NCBI GenBank assembly: GCA_019925095.2
Contig: CM034389.1
Coordinates: 18,215,435-18,279,434 of the forward strand
From: Dendrolimus kikuchii
Lineage: Eukaryota; Arthropoda; Insecta; Lepidoptera; Lasiocampidae
Direction of reading: 5' to 3'
DNA length: 64,000 nucleotides
The translations under genes were made by a program, and so were the position numbers. Below the pieces are notes generated by a model. That model did no database searches. It worked only from the letters and a program-made list of their open reading frames with translations, and was not told the DNA's origin. The number at the start of each line of letters is the position of its first letter. Positions within the stretch are counted from its first letter, which is position 1. Positions 22,982 through 34,009 of the stretch are shown here, piece after piece.

Positions 22982-22993
22982 GTGGGGGGGTGG
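22982..22993 (+). other. Polypurine tract
   Basis: Purine-rich run GTGGGGGGGTGG directly before the LTR, the expected primer site for plus-strand DNA synthesis. Confidence 0.6.
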
Positions 22994-23176
22994 TGTGGCG
23001 GCACTATGTGCACAACACTAGTTGCGCGTCACATCACTAACATAAAAGATATACCGGTATGGTATTTTTAATGTGTCTTTTTATAACGCTCTGCTTGCGG
23101 AATTAAAGTGTACTATCCGAGTATTCTGGATTTTCATTTGTTCACCGTCGACCCGGAGGTGTCTAATACCTCCACA
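22994..23176 (+). repeat. Gypsy 3' LTR, 183 bp
   Basis: Begins TGTGGCGGCAC and ends ACCTCCACA, giving TGTGG/CCACA inverted ends with canonical TG..CA. It lies just after a polypurine tract. The end coincides with the start of the right-hand 534-bp repeat. Short for Gypsy but within the family's range. Confidence 0.7.
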
Positions 23177-23710
23177 CCTTTACAGACACTTTTTGGATTT
23201 TTATAACAGAGTTTAGCGCTCCATTCACATTATTATCTGCAATTACTCTACTTTCGATGTCACTTTCATGCTTTCCGTCCCTGGTAAATATGCAATATAA
23301 TAAATAATCATTGATCCATAAATCTAATATATCGCTATCAAAACAACTCATTAGCTCTTCAGGTGACTAGAGGACTGCTGCAGCTTTCGGGGTACCTTAC
23401 CCATGGAAAAGGGTGACCTGGGTTCAGTACGCTGCTTGTAGTCTTGAGGTCTTATGGTACAATACAATATAACTTAGTTAAGTTTTCTTTATTGTATTAT
23501 GCAAATTATAACATGTATTAATTTAATTTATAGTTTCTTAAACATCATGAAAATTCGTAAGAAATATTAACGAAGAAAATTAAATATAATTTTGTGGTCT
23601 TATATGACATCATTTTCTGTAAGAAAAACGTGTAAAAGAGATAAATAAAATTGTCACCACTAAATGGATTGCCGTTACCACAAATGGCATCTTTTAAGGC
23701 GATCGTAACT
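23177..23710. repeat. 534-bp direct repeat, right copy
   Basis: Near-identical partner of 18844-19380. Here the LINE fragment is cut off by the LTR end at 23176 (its frame reads into LTR after KVSVK), whereas in the left copy the LINE continues. Confidence 0.9.
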
Positions 23711-24345
23711 CCTGATTTTTCATATAAGAACGGAAATCGTTCAAACGACGTCAGTGGTTCGGTACATTAGAATCACGTACTTTGAGACCAAATCGTTCAC
23801 AGCTGGTGCATTACAATTATTTGCAGTATTACTTATATTGTTACAACTTAGGTCCCAACAAAAACAAAATCCACCTGCAGCTCTGAAACACAGGCACATT
23901 TATTACCCGTCGGCATTTGAACTAATAACATTGAAATTCTTTTATGATCGTCTTCTTTTGTTTACTTATTGGCATACAGCCTATTCTTGTATTGTAATCA
24001 TTAGCAATGTGTTACGGACTGTAAAGTAAAAGCTGATTCTAGGAAATTCGGTTCACGCCGCCGCGCGGACATATTGCATTTGTGCAATATAAAACAATGA
24101 CCTGATGGAGGGGAGGTGGCAGTCGAGCGAGAATCACGAGCGGAGCGAGACTTGTGTACTACAATCGGGAATCTAATAAGTGACGGACTTTGAGCGTTTT
24201 ACTGAATTACGATCTTCTGCATTACGTTTGGACTTGTTGTGTTCGGTTATATTTGTACCTGTGTTAGTATAGTTCTAATAAACTCTATAGTAATTCTAAC
24301 GGCATTTTAATTTGAGTACCGCTAAACTCGTATCAATATAGTGCC
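23711..24345 (+). repeat. LTR-like repeat, family A, copy 2
   Basis: The 3' half matches 1-345 and the 5' half (from about 23826) matches the reverse complement of 48981-49210, so this is the longest copy. A TATAAAA box at 24088-24094 is followed 190 bp later by AATAAA at 24277-24282, the layout of an LTR promoter and poly(A) signal. Right end near GAGTACCGCTAAACTCG. No internal retroelement genes adjoin, so it is probably a solo LTR. The plus ORF 23754-24029 is incidental. Confidence 0.6.
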
Positions 24346-24550
24346 AGAATTCTACAAACTAATGATGTTCCTAACATTTTATTGTTCTAAATGTTTATTT
24401 ATCATATTTTTATAACTTAGGGACGATTTTTCAATCACCAGATAAAAGTTATTCATAGAACAAAGTATATATAACATGGAATAATTAAGAATCTCAGCTG
24501 CATAAATTAAATAGTTGAATAATTTCACTTTGAATTCACTCAGGTTATAA

Positions 24551-24783
24551 TTTGTTTTTTTTTTCAGGCAGAAGGCCCACGTGATGGAATGCGGTTACTA
24601 TCGCATATGGACATTTGCAACACCAAAGGTGCTACAAATACGCTGCTGCTCTCTTAAGGGAAACTGGAACCTGGCCACTAATGCCGGAACACAACTCAAG
24701 GTTGTTATGGTGACATACTTTAGACCAGGGGTGGTAGCCATCCACCTGGCCGCAGGAAATTGTGCACAACCACCTGGAATAAA
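24551..24783 (+). repeat. Exon-shaped repeat, copy a
   Basis: T-tract plus CAG, then GGCAGAAGGCCCACGTGATGG, an ATTTGCAACACCAAAGGTGC core, GCTCTCTTAAGGGAAACTGG and ACAACTCAAGGTTGTTATGG. An open frame (24581-24850) runs through. The 3' third is rearranged after GTGGTAGCCATCC. Other copies: 43653-43948 (minus), 50690-50905, 56735-57035 and 60022-60310 (minus). Confidence 0.7.
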
Positions 24784-24895
24784 TATCTTTTGTGTAAAAC
24801 CAGGTCCATTGCTGGATTTAAGCTTTCCCAGGTATACTCAAGAAAAATAGGCACTCCATAAGCAAACGCACACAGTTCGTTGATTCGTTGATATT

Positions 24896-25711
24896 ATGTT
24901 TACAAGCTTAGACGTATCCGCACTCACACCATCTTGCGCCAAAGCGCCTAAACTGTATGGGTTACCTAAAATTCACAAAAACAACATCCCCTTGCGCCCT
25001 ATAGTTAGCCAGCTTGACTCACCAACATACAGACTGGCACAACATCTCGCGAAGACACTCAACAATCTCCGCGGCAACACACCCTACCATGTCAAGGATT
25101 CCTTCGACTTCATCAGCGCAATTGAAAATTTGACATTGGCTGAGGATGAAGTACTAGTCAGTTTTGATGTCCAGTCCTTATTTACCAGTTTACCAGTGGA
25201 AGACTGCATTGAGATTGTCAAAAGGAAGCTAATAGATAATAACATGCCTGAGGAATATGCAGATCTACTAAAACATTGCCTCACATCTGGCTATTTCGTG
25301 TGGGACTACGGCTTCTACGACCAAATCAACGGTGTAGCCATGGGCTCACCGGTGTCTCCTGTCGTAGCTGACATTTTTATGGAAGACTTCGAGCAGAAGG
25401 CACTGGATACCGCTCCGGCTAAGCCGAAGATGTATAAAAGGTACGTAGACGATACTTTTGCCGTCCTCCCAAACGATAAAGTCTCTGCATTTCTAGATCA
25501 TCTCAATTCCATTAGCAGTAATATTAAATTTACTATGGAACTAGAGGCAAATAATAAATTAGCTTTTCTGGATGTGCTCATCCTAAGGAACCCTGACAAT
25601 ACTCTTGGTCATACGGTGTATAGGAAACCTACCCATACAGATAAATACCTTAATGGTTCGTCTCACCACCATCCTAGTCAGTTAGCTACCGTGGGCAAAT
25701 CTTTGTTTTAG
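24896..25711 (+). pseudogene. Penelope-like reverse transcriptase domain
   Basis: 271 codons ending at TAG. Blocks in order: APKLYGLPKIHK and LRPIVS (RT1-2), VSFDVQSLFTSLPVED (RT3, first catalytic Asp), NGVAMGSPVSPVVADIFM (RT4, PLE signature), YKRYVDDTFAVL (YVDD, RT5), LAFLDVLI (RT6) and VYRKPTHTDKYL (thumb). PLE RTs are related to telomerase and use target-primed synthesis. N-terminal extension missing. Ends prematurely at SLF*, while the linker continues in the other frames. Confidence 0.9.
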
Positions 25712-25731
25712 AGAGCACGGAAAATTTGTGA

Positions 25732-26394
25732 CGAGACCACATAGCTGGAGAGCTTCAGCATGTCAAGCGAGTTCTACAACGCAATCAGCTGAAGACTCCA
25801 CACCAACGTCACAAAGGCCCCAAACCACCTTCAGTTGAGCGGTGCCCTGCTACCCTACCCTACATCAAGGGGGTCACAGACAGAATTGGTCACATCCTCA
25901 GGCGAGCTTCAATCAAAACATATTTCAAGCCGCAGAAAAAGATTACCCAATTTCTGAGACCTGTGAAATGCAATATCCCACTCCAGGATGCAGGGGTTTA
26001 CAAGCTTGATTGTGAGTGTGGATTGTCATACATTGGGCAAACAAAGAGGAGCATAAAAACACGAGTAAAAGAACACATTGCTGACATGAAACACACAAGG
26101 TCTACGAAGTCTGCGATCAGTGAACACACGCTGGATAAACCCAACCACTACATCAGATTCGATAACCCACAAATCCTCGCGAAAGAGAATCGTTTCATAC
26201 CTAGAATGATACGTGAGGCTATTGAAATCAAAAAACACCCAAATTTCAATAGAGAAGATGGTTGGCAAGTACCACCTGTTTGGGATCCAATTATCAAAAC
26301 TATTAAGACCCAAACCCAGCAAAAACCAGCTGCCAGACCTCAAGACACTGTGAGCTCTTTCTGCGTACAACGGAACACAAACCAACTTGACTGA
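25732..26394 (+). pseudogene. Penelope-like linker and GIY-YIG endonuclease
   Basis: After the frameshift this frame is open for 221 codons. A linker (AGELQHVKRVLQRNQ ... TDRIGHILRRASIKTYFKP) leads to the endonuclease: GVYKLDCECGLSYIGQT, giving GVY and YIG separated by the Cys-x-Cys typical of PLEs. Then come catalytic Arg in KTRVKEH, HTLDKPNHYIRF and metal-binding Glu in AKENRFIPR. It lacks its own start and depended on readthrough from the RT, so it is inactive as a fusion. Confidence 0.9.
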
Positions 26395-26461
26395 TAATTA
26401 CTTTTATTTTTCCTTCCACCCATTTTAATATTATATAAAATTATTAGAGCTAGGCATGTTT

Positions 26462-26519
26462 GCTGAAGAGTTTCTTGCGCCGCTTCTTCTCTTCAAGCCA
26501 TAACATGTTGCGAAGCGGT
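26462..26519 (+). other. 3'-UTR pseudoknot module, Penelope copy 2
   Basis: Strands: A GC+TGAAGAG (26462-26470), B CCGCTTC (26480-26486), A' CTCTTCA (26489-26495) plus bulged A and GC (26497-26498), B' GAAGCGG (26512-26518). A pairs with A' (7 bp plus 2 beyond a bulge) and B with B' (7 bp plus a G-U). The same module, with different but still pairing bases, sits at 55907-55964 in the Jockey element. Confidence 0.5.
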
Positions 26520-26656
26520 AGTAAATTAGATTAGGCTCCCATAGATTAAATAATAACCATAAACAAAATTAAAAATTAAATAATTAAAATTAATAAGTTG
26601 GCGGTAGGCTAAATAAAACTTTAACAATACTCGTTGACACTTGACATCTTTGTCTT

Positions 26657-26684
26657 CCGTGATCACGGCCACTGAAAAGTGGCC
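26657..26684 (+). other. Palindrome and GAAA-tetraloop hairpin at Penelope 3' end
   Basis: CCGTGATCACGG is a perfect 12-bp palindrome (26657-26668), overlapping GGCCACT-GAAA-AGTGGCC (26667-26684), a 7-bp stem capped by a GNRA tetraloop. The same structure is in copy 1 (near 9575) and the 44.3-kb remnant. Likely an RNA structure of the element's terminus. Confidence 0.6.
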
Positions 26685-26752
26685 GAAACGTCGGAAAAAC
26701 CAAAATCAAATAAAATTACCGCGCTTAAAACCGTTAAAACGTAGTTTTATTA

Positions 26753-28157
26753 TGTATACAAGTCGCGAAAACTTAAGAAAATATTATTATGTTTACAACC
26801 CTAAAATATCCCAATATTTTGCACTGGTAATTTAAAGGGAATAAATGTTATATGCAAAACGCCTCTTCAAGATGCCAATGCGTCTTATATAAGCGGATTC
26901 AGGTCTCACATATCGCCATCGATATTTGTAGATTTCCTCGCGATGTTTTCCTTCACTAGAAAACTGCTTAAACTACTGCTACTGCTCCTCGATCAGGATG
27001 CGGACACAAGTCAGTTAGATGAGATATAGATGCGTTTGCCATTAAGATATTTTTTAACGAAGAGAAATCTGATTGAAAGATATCCACCGCGAGGAAGTGA
27101 AGTTGGGATTGTAGGATTCGACACGTAGGGGTGGTAATCTTATGGTAATCGTAATCTTATGACCACTCGAACCCAGGATACCTAATAAAATATTTCGGTG
27201 GTTCTTTCTTCACCTTATATCAGGGCCACAGAAAAGCGGAAGTAAGATCAATTTAGAATGGCCTGTTAGAAACAACTAAGTTACCATAACTGCCCTACTA
27301 TATACAAATATAATAACGTTTACCAAGACGCAATGTCCATTGTCCACTTCAAAAATTATTTTCTTCATAGGCCATCTGTTCACTAACAGACGTTAAGTCT
27401 TACTGTCCCTTCACCTTACTAATTCTGCAATACTATTACAACAATGTTTAGAAAACTGTGTATGTGACATATTACGCATTATTAAAATTTAGATGGCGTC
27501 TCTTCCAGTGCACTAAGTTCCATTTAAGAAGCGATTCCGTTATTAAACGCATCAATTTGAAGCTCGACACAGAGATAAGGCGTGCACTCACGATCTTAGA
27601 ACGACAGTTATTGCCCCCTAATGTAATATGTACCAGTTAGGAGCATACCACATTAAACTACATAGTAACTATTTAGTTATACGCTACGACGTATAGGAGG
27701 AAATAACATTAGGGGCATGTATTAGATATTCTTGTGAGTACAAATACAGTAGTGTATCTCGCATGTTACAGGAGTTGGAGATTGGCATAAAGTTATTTGA
27801 AATTTTAAAAATCCTGTAACTTATATTAACATTTAGAATTTTAGCTATAATTTCGAATTGATTTAATATTAGTTGCGTATACCGCGGTAACTTTTGTTTT
27901 ATTAAGGTTATAATTATTATTCCACGTTCGTCTCAGTTCTTTTTAACATCATTTTATAAAGTTTTATGAAAATCGTTATCGACGTGAAGCCGTGAAGTAT
28001 GAATAAATATATACAGTAATAATATTTGTTGAGTATAATTATACAATATAAATTAAAGAAATCGGAGGGTAGCATTAAAATATTCTCCACGTGAGACATA
28101 TTGTGAACATAGTTACTCTGAAGTAAATGAAACGTTAAGTAAAATTAAATTTCACCG
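26753..28157. other. Non-coding; one SINE-tail scrap
   Basis: 26890-26965 carries the 'CGATGTTTTCCTTCAC' tail of the repeat described at 9355. The remaining sequence gives no convincing frame. Confidence 0.35.
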
Positions 28158-28440
28158 CTACAATTTAATAAACTTAATTGGTGTGATAGTAAAGACAGCT
28201 CTCGCAGGAATCATTTGGAGTTTAAAGGCGACATTCCAACAAAATCGTATGCGACAAAGATTCTGACAACGTTTTCCTGGAGATTGTTCTGCTAATTCAA
28301 TCGTGAATTCATCGCCATAAAGGTGTAGACAACATATTATAATATATGCCCACGACTCCACCAAGAGTAGCACGAATGCCGCACACTGTACAACACAGTG
28401 CGGCACATTGTGGCACTCTGGTAGAATCGCGTCTTAACAG
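28158..28440 (-). other. Coding-like Cys-rich stretch, unidentified
   Basis: The minus frame from about 28440 to TAG at 28158 is open for over 90 codons with mixed composition: LPECHNVPHCVVQC, a hydrophobic run AAFVLLLVESWAYIII, then GDEFTIELAEQSPGKRC and QNLCRIRFCWNV. Several Cys pairs hint at a secreted or transposon-derived protein. A hairpin (GCCGCACACTGT/ACAGTGCGGC, 28378-28404) overlaps its 5' part, which favours a repeat origin. No family recognised. Confidence 0.25.
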
Positions 28441-29269
28441 AGTATAATTAATCGCTCACATATGAGCGAAAACAGCGTGATTACAACACACAAACAGATA
28501 AGGAGAGCCGAAAGAGTGTGGGATTAAAAGCGATTGGCTCACTGCCCATCCAATTTTCTTTGTTAGCGTCTCTCGGGAGCCACACCAAGATTATCTTAAC
28601 AAAGCAAAGGCGTCGGGGCTAAGTTCGGCCGCCTTTTGAAACAATGTTATCCTTCTTACAACAAAGAATAAAACAATTACAACTTTTTTACTGTTAATAT
28701 ATCACGCTTGCTTTATGTCCTTGTGGGTGTGTACCGAGTTATCTTTTGTTTTCTGATGTCTCTACTTTTTCTTTCATCTTATTAATAACATACTATAAAT
28801 GATTTCTAAATATTGTAACTTGGTAGGTAATTACTTGCAAATGTTTATAATAATGGATCACCTATCATTTTGCAGACTAAGACTTGATTAGTGTCATGGA
28901 AAAAGATATTATACTTCTTCCTATGTTAGTATGCAAATTTTATAAGGTTGATATAATATGGTAGTTATTAGTAACGATCAAATATAATAAAATTAACTTT
29001 TCTAATAGTGAATTTAATCCATTGTTTGTATTATCTATTACTTAAATTACTTTAAAATAAATTTATTCACTCGGTCAGTTCTATAAATTAATTATGTTGT
29101 ATATTACACTTTCTAACTAATTATTATTAATTAAACATGTATAGGCATTACTTCTTGCTAGTGTTTGATATGCATTATGTTATCGTTATCATCTTTACCA
29201 GTCCTATTTATCAATTAAAATTCATGTAATTATATTTATTTGGTTAAAGTGTTAAACCGCATAAGTCTC
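28441..29269. other. Non-coding, nothing recognised
   Basis: No repeat match or supported frame. Confidence 0.35.
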
Positions 29270-29595
29270 CGCTGAGTTGAGACAAGAATGTTGAGATGGA
29301 TATGTGGTGTTGCAAGAATGGGTAAGGTGCTAAATGAGTTCGTAAGAGGATCTTCGAAAGTCGGATCCCTGACTGAAAAATTGAGAGGTAGATAGTATGG
29401 GCATGTAATGAGAAAGGATGAAAGTTACGTAACAAAAAAATGTTAACCTGCAAGATTGATGGGTACAAATGTAAAGATAGACCAAAAAAGAGACGGATGG
29501 ATTGTGTAAAGGATGATATGATCATTTGTGGTGTGACAGAGGACGACAGAATAGAGGAGTATGGAAGGAAAAGACACACCGACCCCAAATAGTTA
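29270..29595 (+). pseudogene. Decayed LINE RT C-terminus
   Basis: Across several frames the plus strand reads EMRMLRWICGV-like, NEFVRGSSKVGSLTEKLRG, YGHVMRKDESYVTKK and KKRDGWI..KDD, the C-terminal 'MLRWxxGV...LRWYGHVxRxxE...GRPKKRW' region of RTE-like LINEs. Multiple stops and frameshifts. The opposite-strand 114-codon ORF (29244-29588) is its shadow. Confidence 0.65.
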
Positions 29596-30584
29596 GGAGA
29601 AGATGAAAGAAAAGAGAGGTTTGTTTAGTGGCTTAAGTATGATTCAATTTGACAAGTAATGTTATGTCTCAAAGCAATGTAAACAACTTTATAGTTTCTT
29701 AGAATTCAGCAGTATTAATCCTGCACTTTTAAGAATAGATCAATTATTTTTATACAGTGTTATGTACTGTATATAATGCGAACAACATTAACACAGTCGT
29801 TTGACTTAACTGTCACTGTGTTTCGAAACAAGATGAGTTCACTCAGTTAAATTCTCTGGGATACCAACAGCCAACGATCGTTAAGCCAAACGCATTACTC
29901 GGAGGCGGTGAACGGGCGGAAATCCACAGGATGTGCCGATATCTCGGGCATCAATATAGAGCGAGCGCTTGGAAGACATCTATTGAATTGAGAGCAAATG
30001 TTTATTGGCCGCAAATACTTTGGCATCGGTCACTACATTTATTGATTGGATGGTCATGTCTTGCAAATTCTTCAAATACAACCATATAATAATTTAAGGG
30101 CTTGTTTGATTGTGTTATAGCTCACGTCTCGAAAAATGAATCTTGCTTCTAGGTAGTGTTGATTTTAAATCAAAATAAATTGATTTTCCTCTTAGTATAA
30201 ATATAGATTATGATGCTACTTTTACTTAACAATAAGCCCTATTATCATATACATCAAATTATTATGGGTATGGATTAAACAAAGGTCTGAAATTAATGGT
30301 TTCAAATTCACTGCTCAACTTATTCTGAGATTGAAATTCACAAACTATGCAAGTATCGCTCAAACAGATGACGTTACATGATGAGGGACTGTGTTTTGGA
30401 TGTTATAAATTAGAAGGGACGTTGTCTCACACACCTGGTGCTTTACATTACAAATATAGTTTCAGATGCATATACTTTAAACGGATTTAGTATAAAATAC
30501 AATGAAAATGAAAAATTAATGGTTATCTCGAATTGTAGTTACAATGGTAAATATCAATTCTCTTGATTAAACATCTATATACCA
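29596..30584. other. Non-coding, nothing recognised
   Basis: AT-rich, no supported frame or repeat. Confidence 0.35.
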
Positions 30585-30968
30585 AAATCAATTGCAGTTC
30601 GTTAGTATCGCTAAAACTCGAGAACGGCTGGTGATTTGGCTAATTTTGATTTTGAATTATTTGTGGAAGAGTCCAGGGAAGGTTTAAAAGGTGAGTAATG
30701 AAAAAAATGCTTGGAATATAGTAAAAACAACAATTACACTCTCCCTTAGAAACTATTCCTACCTGTCAAACATTTGATGTTCGTCCCGTCGTTTAGAAAT
30801 CAATGAAATTTAAAAGTCGTTCTGAAATCAAATTAAATTTAAAACTGAAGGTTTTTTCATTTTTTTGGTTTTGAATGTCAAACGTTTGATGTTCGTCCGG
30901 TCGTTCAGAAATCAACGTTTTTTATTTATTGATTCTGAGGCGGTACGAAGTTTGCCGGGTCAGCTAGT
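30585..30968 (-). repeat. Old retroposon copy with internal tandem duplication
   Basis: On the minus strand it starts ACTAGCTGACCCGGCAAAC (30968 downward) and ends with the CACCAGCCGTTCTCGAGTTTT block. A ~50-bp unit occurs twice: TGTCAAACATTTGATGTTCG... near 30765 and TGTCAAACGTTTGATGTTCG... near 30877. Non-coding. Confidence 0.6.
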
Positions 30969-31244
30969 CTCAATAATTCAGATTTTGACATAAGTACGTA
31001 AGACAATGATTACTTACAGTCTTTACAGTATAATTATTTTGTAGATAATCTTTGACTGTTTGAGGTTTTCCTCTTACTTAAAATGAAATGTAATTAATTA
31101 CATTTAAAAATTACTGTCAAATTTCAACCACTGGTTAGCCATTAGTAAATTTAACTATTCAAATTAAATAAAGAGAATATTGCTGTAAGTAACAAGTAAA
31201 ACACTACTTCATTCTTACTATATTAATACCACCTAAATTTACAA

Positions 31245-31400
31245 CAATAATATAGCCCTTAAATATCCCACTGCTGGGCTTTGACCTCGCAATATTCAGA
31301 GGAATAGACGGTATAATCACTACGCTGGTACAAAGCAGGGTAGCGGATTTCACTCATCAGTTAAGTTAGTATTTGATCAAAATATCCGTGATGTACATGG
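31245..31400 (+). repeat. SINE/LINE-tail repeat, copy
   Basis: Blocks ATATAGCCCTTAAATATCCC and ACTGCTGGGCTTTGACCTC match the family at 9355-9495; the 3' half is diverged. Confidence 0.5.
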
Positions 31401-31813
31401 ATTGATGGACATAGATGGACGGATATTGTGATTTTATAAGTATTTCGTTTTTGAATAAATGCTTACATAAACCTAAAAAGTTAAGCAGAAATTTAATATG
31501 GCAGAAACGGTAGGGCACGTATATGCAGTATAGTATAAAATAGAAGGAAAATTAACGATTCCCCATACGGCTAATTGAAAATGCAAGTTAGTTGATTTCA
31601 CTTAACCCTTGTATGGGAGCTCGACATTTTGCTGACCCTTTCGCCATACCCTACTAAACTGTCTTGGTTAATGTGCCATTAGGCACGGTACAGATGCAGG
31701 TGTGGTGTGACCCTTATCTCCAGTATATGTTTTGTAGTTTTGTACAAAACACAAAAACGTAATTAATTTTAACGAACTTGGATAAATACTCCGAATAATA
31801 CTAGATCGTTTTG
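31401..31813. other. Non-coding, nothing recognised
   Basis: No supported frame or repeat. Confidence 0.3.
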
Positions 31814-32130
31814 TTAACTTATACCATATATACTGAGCGTTTTATAACTATATGTATGCATTTTTTTATGATAAACACATTCGCGTTTGACCACGATCAC
31901 GTCTAATATACATACAACAATGCGGTTATAGATGGAGCATACTTTCCTAGAAAAAATGGATTGTACGTACTTTTCGAAAAACGCGGACTCTGGTAGTGCA
32001 GTCCACAAGTTTCATTCGCACTGGTGTTGTTGCCGCTATGAAACGATGTCGTAGACAGCGCCTTGCCATCCGAAGATGGAATGATGCAGGGGCAATCAGG
32101 TAGAACAGTTCGACTGCATACTCTCAAAAA
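31814..32130 (-). pseudogene. LINE C-terminal fragment (LPESxF type), frameshifted
   Basis: Two overlapping minus frames carry parts of one tail: LWTALPESAFFEKYVQSIF-like in one, PFFLGKYAPSI in the other. They correspond to [15 protein letters not shown] and YFLGKRAPS at 46082-46312. Only the 3' end of the element is present. Confidence 0.6.
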
Positions 32131-34009
32131 TGAAACCTACAAAATACCGATTTGTGTTATGTTTCCCTTATATGGATCAATTTATATTGATTTTTTGTAT
32201 TGATCCATTTTTATATCAGCTTAAGATAAAAGACAGAAACCTAAGTTAGTAATAAGTCAGAAGTTTTTGTAAGGAACAAAACTATTATCTTTATTTATTA
32301 TTTGTAAACTAATAAGATATTGCAAGATAAGCTTCAGATGCGCCCTAAATTCTGCGCGTCAGTGACATCTGCTCATTAACAAGACAGCGAGGAATTATTA
32401 TAGGATCACACGATTACTGACGAACACACGTAGGTGCGTATTATGTATCCCTTGAGATTAAAAAATGAAACCCACACCTCAAACAACACAAAATTATTCT
32501 CTAATCCTTAAGATACTAGCTGAGAACTGGGCTAGCTAGCAATTACTGAGTTCGTTTAACTCGATTTTAATATTTATATTGAAATATCTGAAAACTTCAA
32601 GACATCAAATTGAAAATACACGAAAATTTAACATTAAATGGTTATCTAAAATTTTCAAAGAAATCCTTTGAGTTGATTCAGAAATACTTTGAAGTGGATG
32701 AATATTTTAAAATTATTATTTATTTTTCGTATCGTGTACCTAAAAAGCAGTTTGTACTTAAATTTTAGAATTTATTTTGAAATCAGTTTTAGGATAGTGT
32801 TTATTGGTATACTTTACAATGGTCGGCAAAAAAAATACACTCCTATTTTGATTTCTTTTTATAGATTTGACACTTTTAAATATAGTAATAAAGTTTCGTA
32901 CCGCTTCCATTTTTTTGTAATTGATGTTTTAAATTAAGCGTTTTTCTTGCTTTACATCCAAAACGTATATTTAATTATTGTGACAATAGCTGATTTAATT
33001 CCTCCGAAAACGTTTAAAATCATCAAAAGTATATGTCAAATTATTGATAAAGTCATTTCAGTTATTAGTTTTGTCCATTCTTATGTATTCCGTTGTATTT
33101 TCCTGGCAAATCAAGTAAGAAACATATGCAAGTAATAATTCAAAGGATTTTCCGTTGTATCGTTTCTCTATAGGTCTTATATCTTGGTAGAATCTTTAAT
33201 CACATTCATGACATATTGCTTAAAGATTTTCGGAAAAGAAAACTACTGACATGATGGTATTTTGGAGCTTTATAAGAAGAAAAAAGGTTTGCACAAAAAA
33301 TATTGCGTTAGGAGCAAAATTAAAAAAAATATATTATATGTGATAACAAACATCTAAAAGCAGATATAAATTTAGCATGTCAAATTCTATATATTTATCG
33401 GATTTTCATTTAAAGGAGAATTTAGTGGCCAACCAGCGTTATTTGTTGTATTAACTAAATGAAACATATTTTCATAAATACGTACACCTTGTAACACTTT
33501 AATGAATTCAATCATTTTTGGTTGTAATGAATGCGTGGAGTTTTTTTTTGCATATTATAACAGTCTCCAAATTGATAATAAGAAAAAATACGTTTACGTG
33601 AAGCGTATAAAATAACGATATCGCTTTTCTCTATGGTGTTTACGTTTTCACGAGAAAACTGTAGTCGAATCGTCATAGTATTATGCAAATGGTTATATTC
33701 CTATAAGACCCAAAAGGATCATAACAAAAAAATGTGTGTTTGTATGCAGTTCATCTACGCAGTAGACGTGAAACTCGATGAAACTAAAAAGCAACATTAA
33801 AAAGAGATAAACACATAAATCTATAGGACTAAGCCTATGAGAGAATGAGATACTAGTTTTACATTATGCAGCACATATTAGAGAGTCAATAAGACTGATG
33901 ATTAAACATAGGTCCAGTTTGGACCGAAATAAAACTGATAATAATGTTTTTTACACTAAAACAGTGAAAAATTGAAAGTAATACTTAAGAACTTTATTTT
34001 GAACTAGCT
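32131..34009. other. Mostly non-coding; one repeat piece at 33770-33860
   Basis: 33770-33860 shares 'AACTCGATGAAAC', 'AAGAGATAAACACATAAAT' and 'GAGAGAATGAGATA' with 40450-40520. ORFs 32689-32937 and 32947-33135 are AT-driven (Phe, Ile, Tyr) and unsupported. Confidence 0.4.

Larger units (their letters stand above)
19381..23176 (+). mobile_element. Ty3/Gypsy LTR retrotransposon lacking its 5' LTR
   Basis: Contains the end of gag, protease, RT, RNase H and integrase in order, then a purine-rich tract (22982-22993) and a 183-bp 3' LTR (22994-23176). There is no 5' LTR, primer-binding site or gag N-terminus; the element starts mid-gag at 19381 against a 537-bp repeat. One in-frame stop at 22315-22317. 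With no second LTR and a truncated gag it cannot be autonomous. Confidence 0.9.
24884..26752 (+). mobile_element. Penelope-like element, copy 2
   Basis: RT domain, GIY-YIG endonuclease and a ~360-bp 3' UTR ending in CGTTAAAACGTAGTTTTATT. 5'-truncated just upstream of the first RT block; a TGA lies in frame at 24884. Only two lesions separate RT from endonuclease: TAG at 25709-25711, where copy 1 has a Gln codon, and a missing base near 25735 relative to copy 1. Better preserved than copy 1. Confidence 0.9.

Noticed and set aside
18844..23710. Reading the 535-bp direct repeats as the Gypsy LTRs
   Set aside because: They contain a LINE coding fragment, lack TG...CA ends, and a separate 183-bp LTR with polypurine tract lies inside them.
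26657..26700. Hammerhead ribozyme at the Penelope 3' end (CTGAAAA ... CCGAAAC ... GTC)
   Set aside because: The sequence superficially resembles CUGANGA...GAAA...UH, but the conserved G of CUGANGA is A, no closing stem I is apparent, and the hairpin GGCCACT-GAAA-AGTGGCC uses the same bases.
29244..29588. 114-codon minus ORF
   Set aside because: Shadow of a decayed LINE tail that reads on the plus strand.
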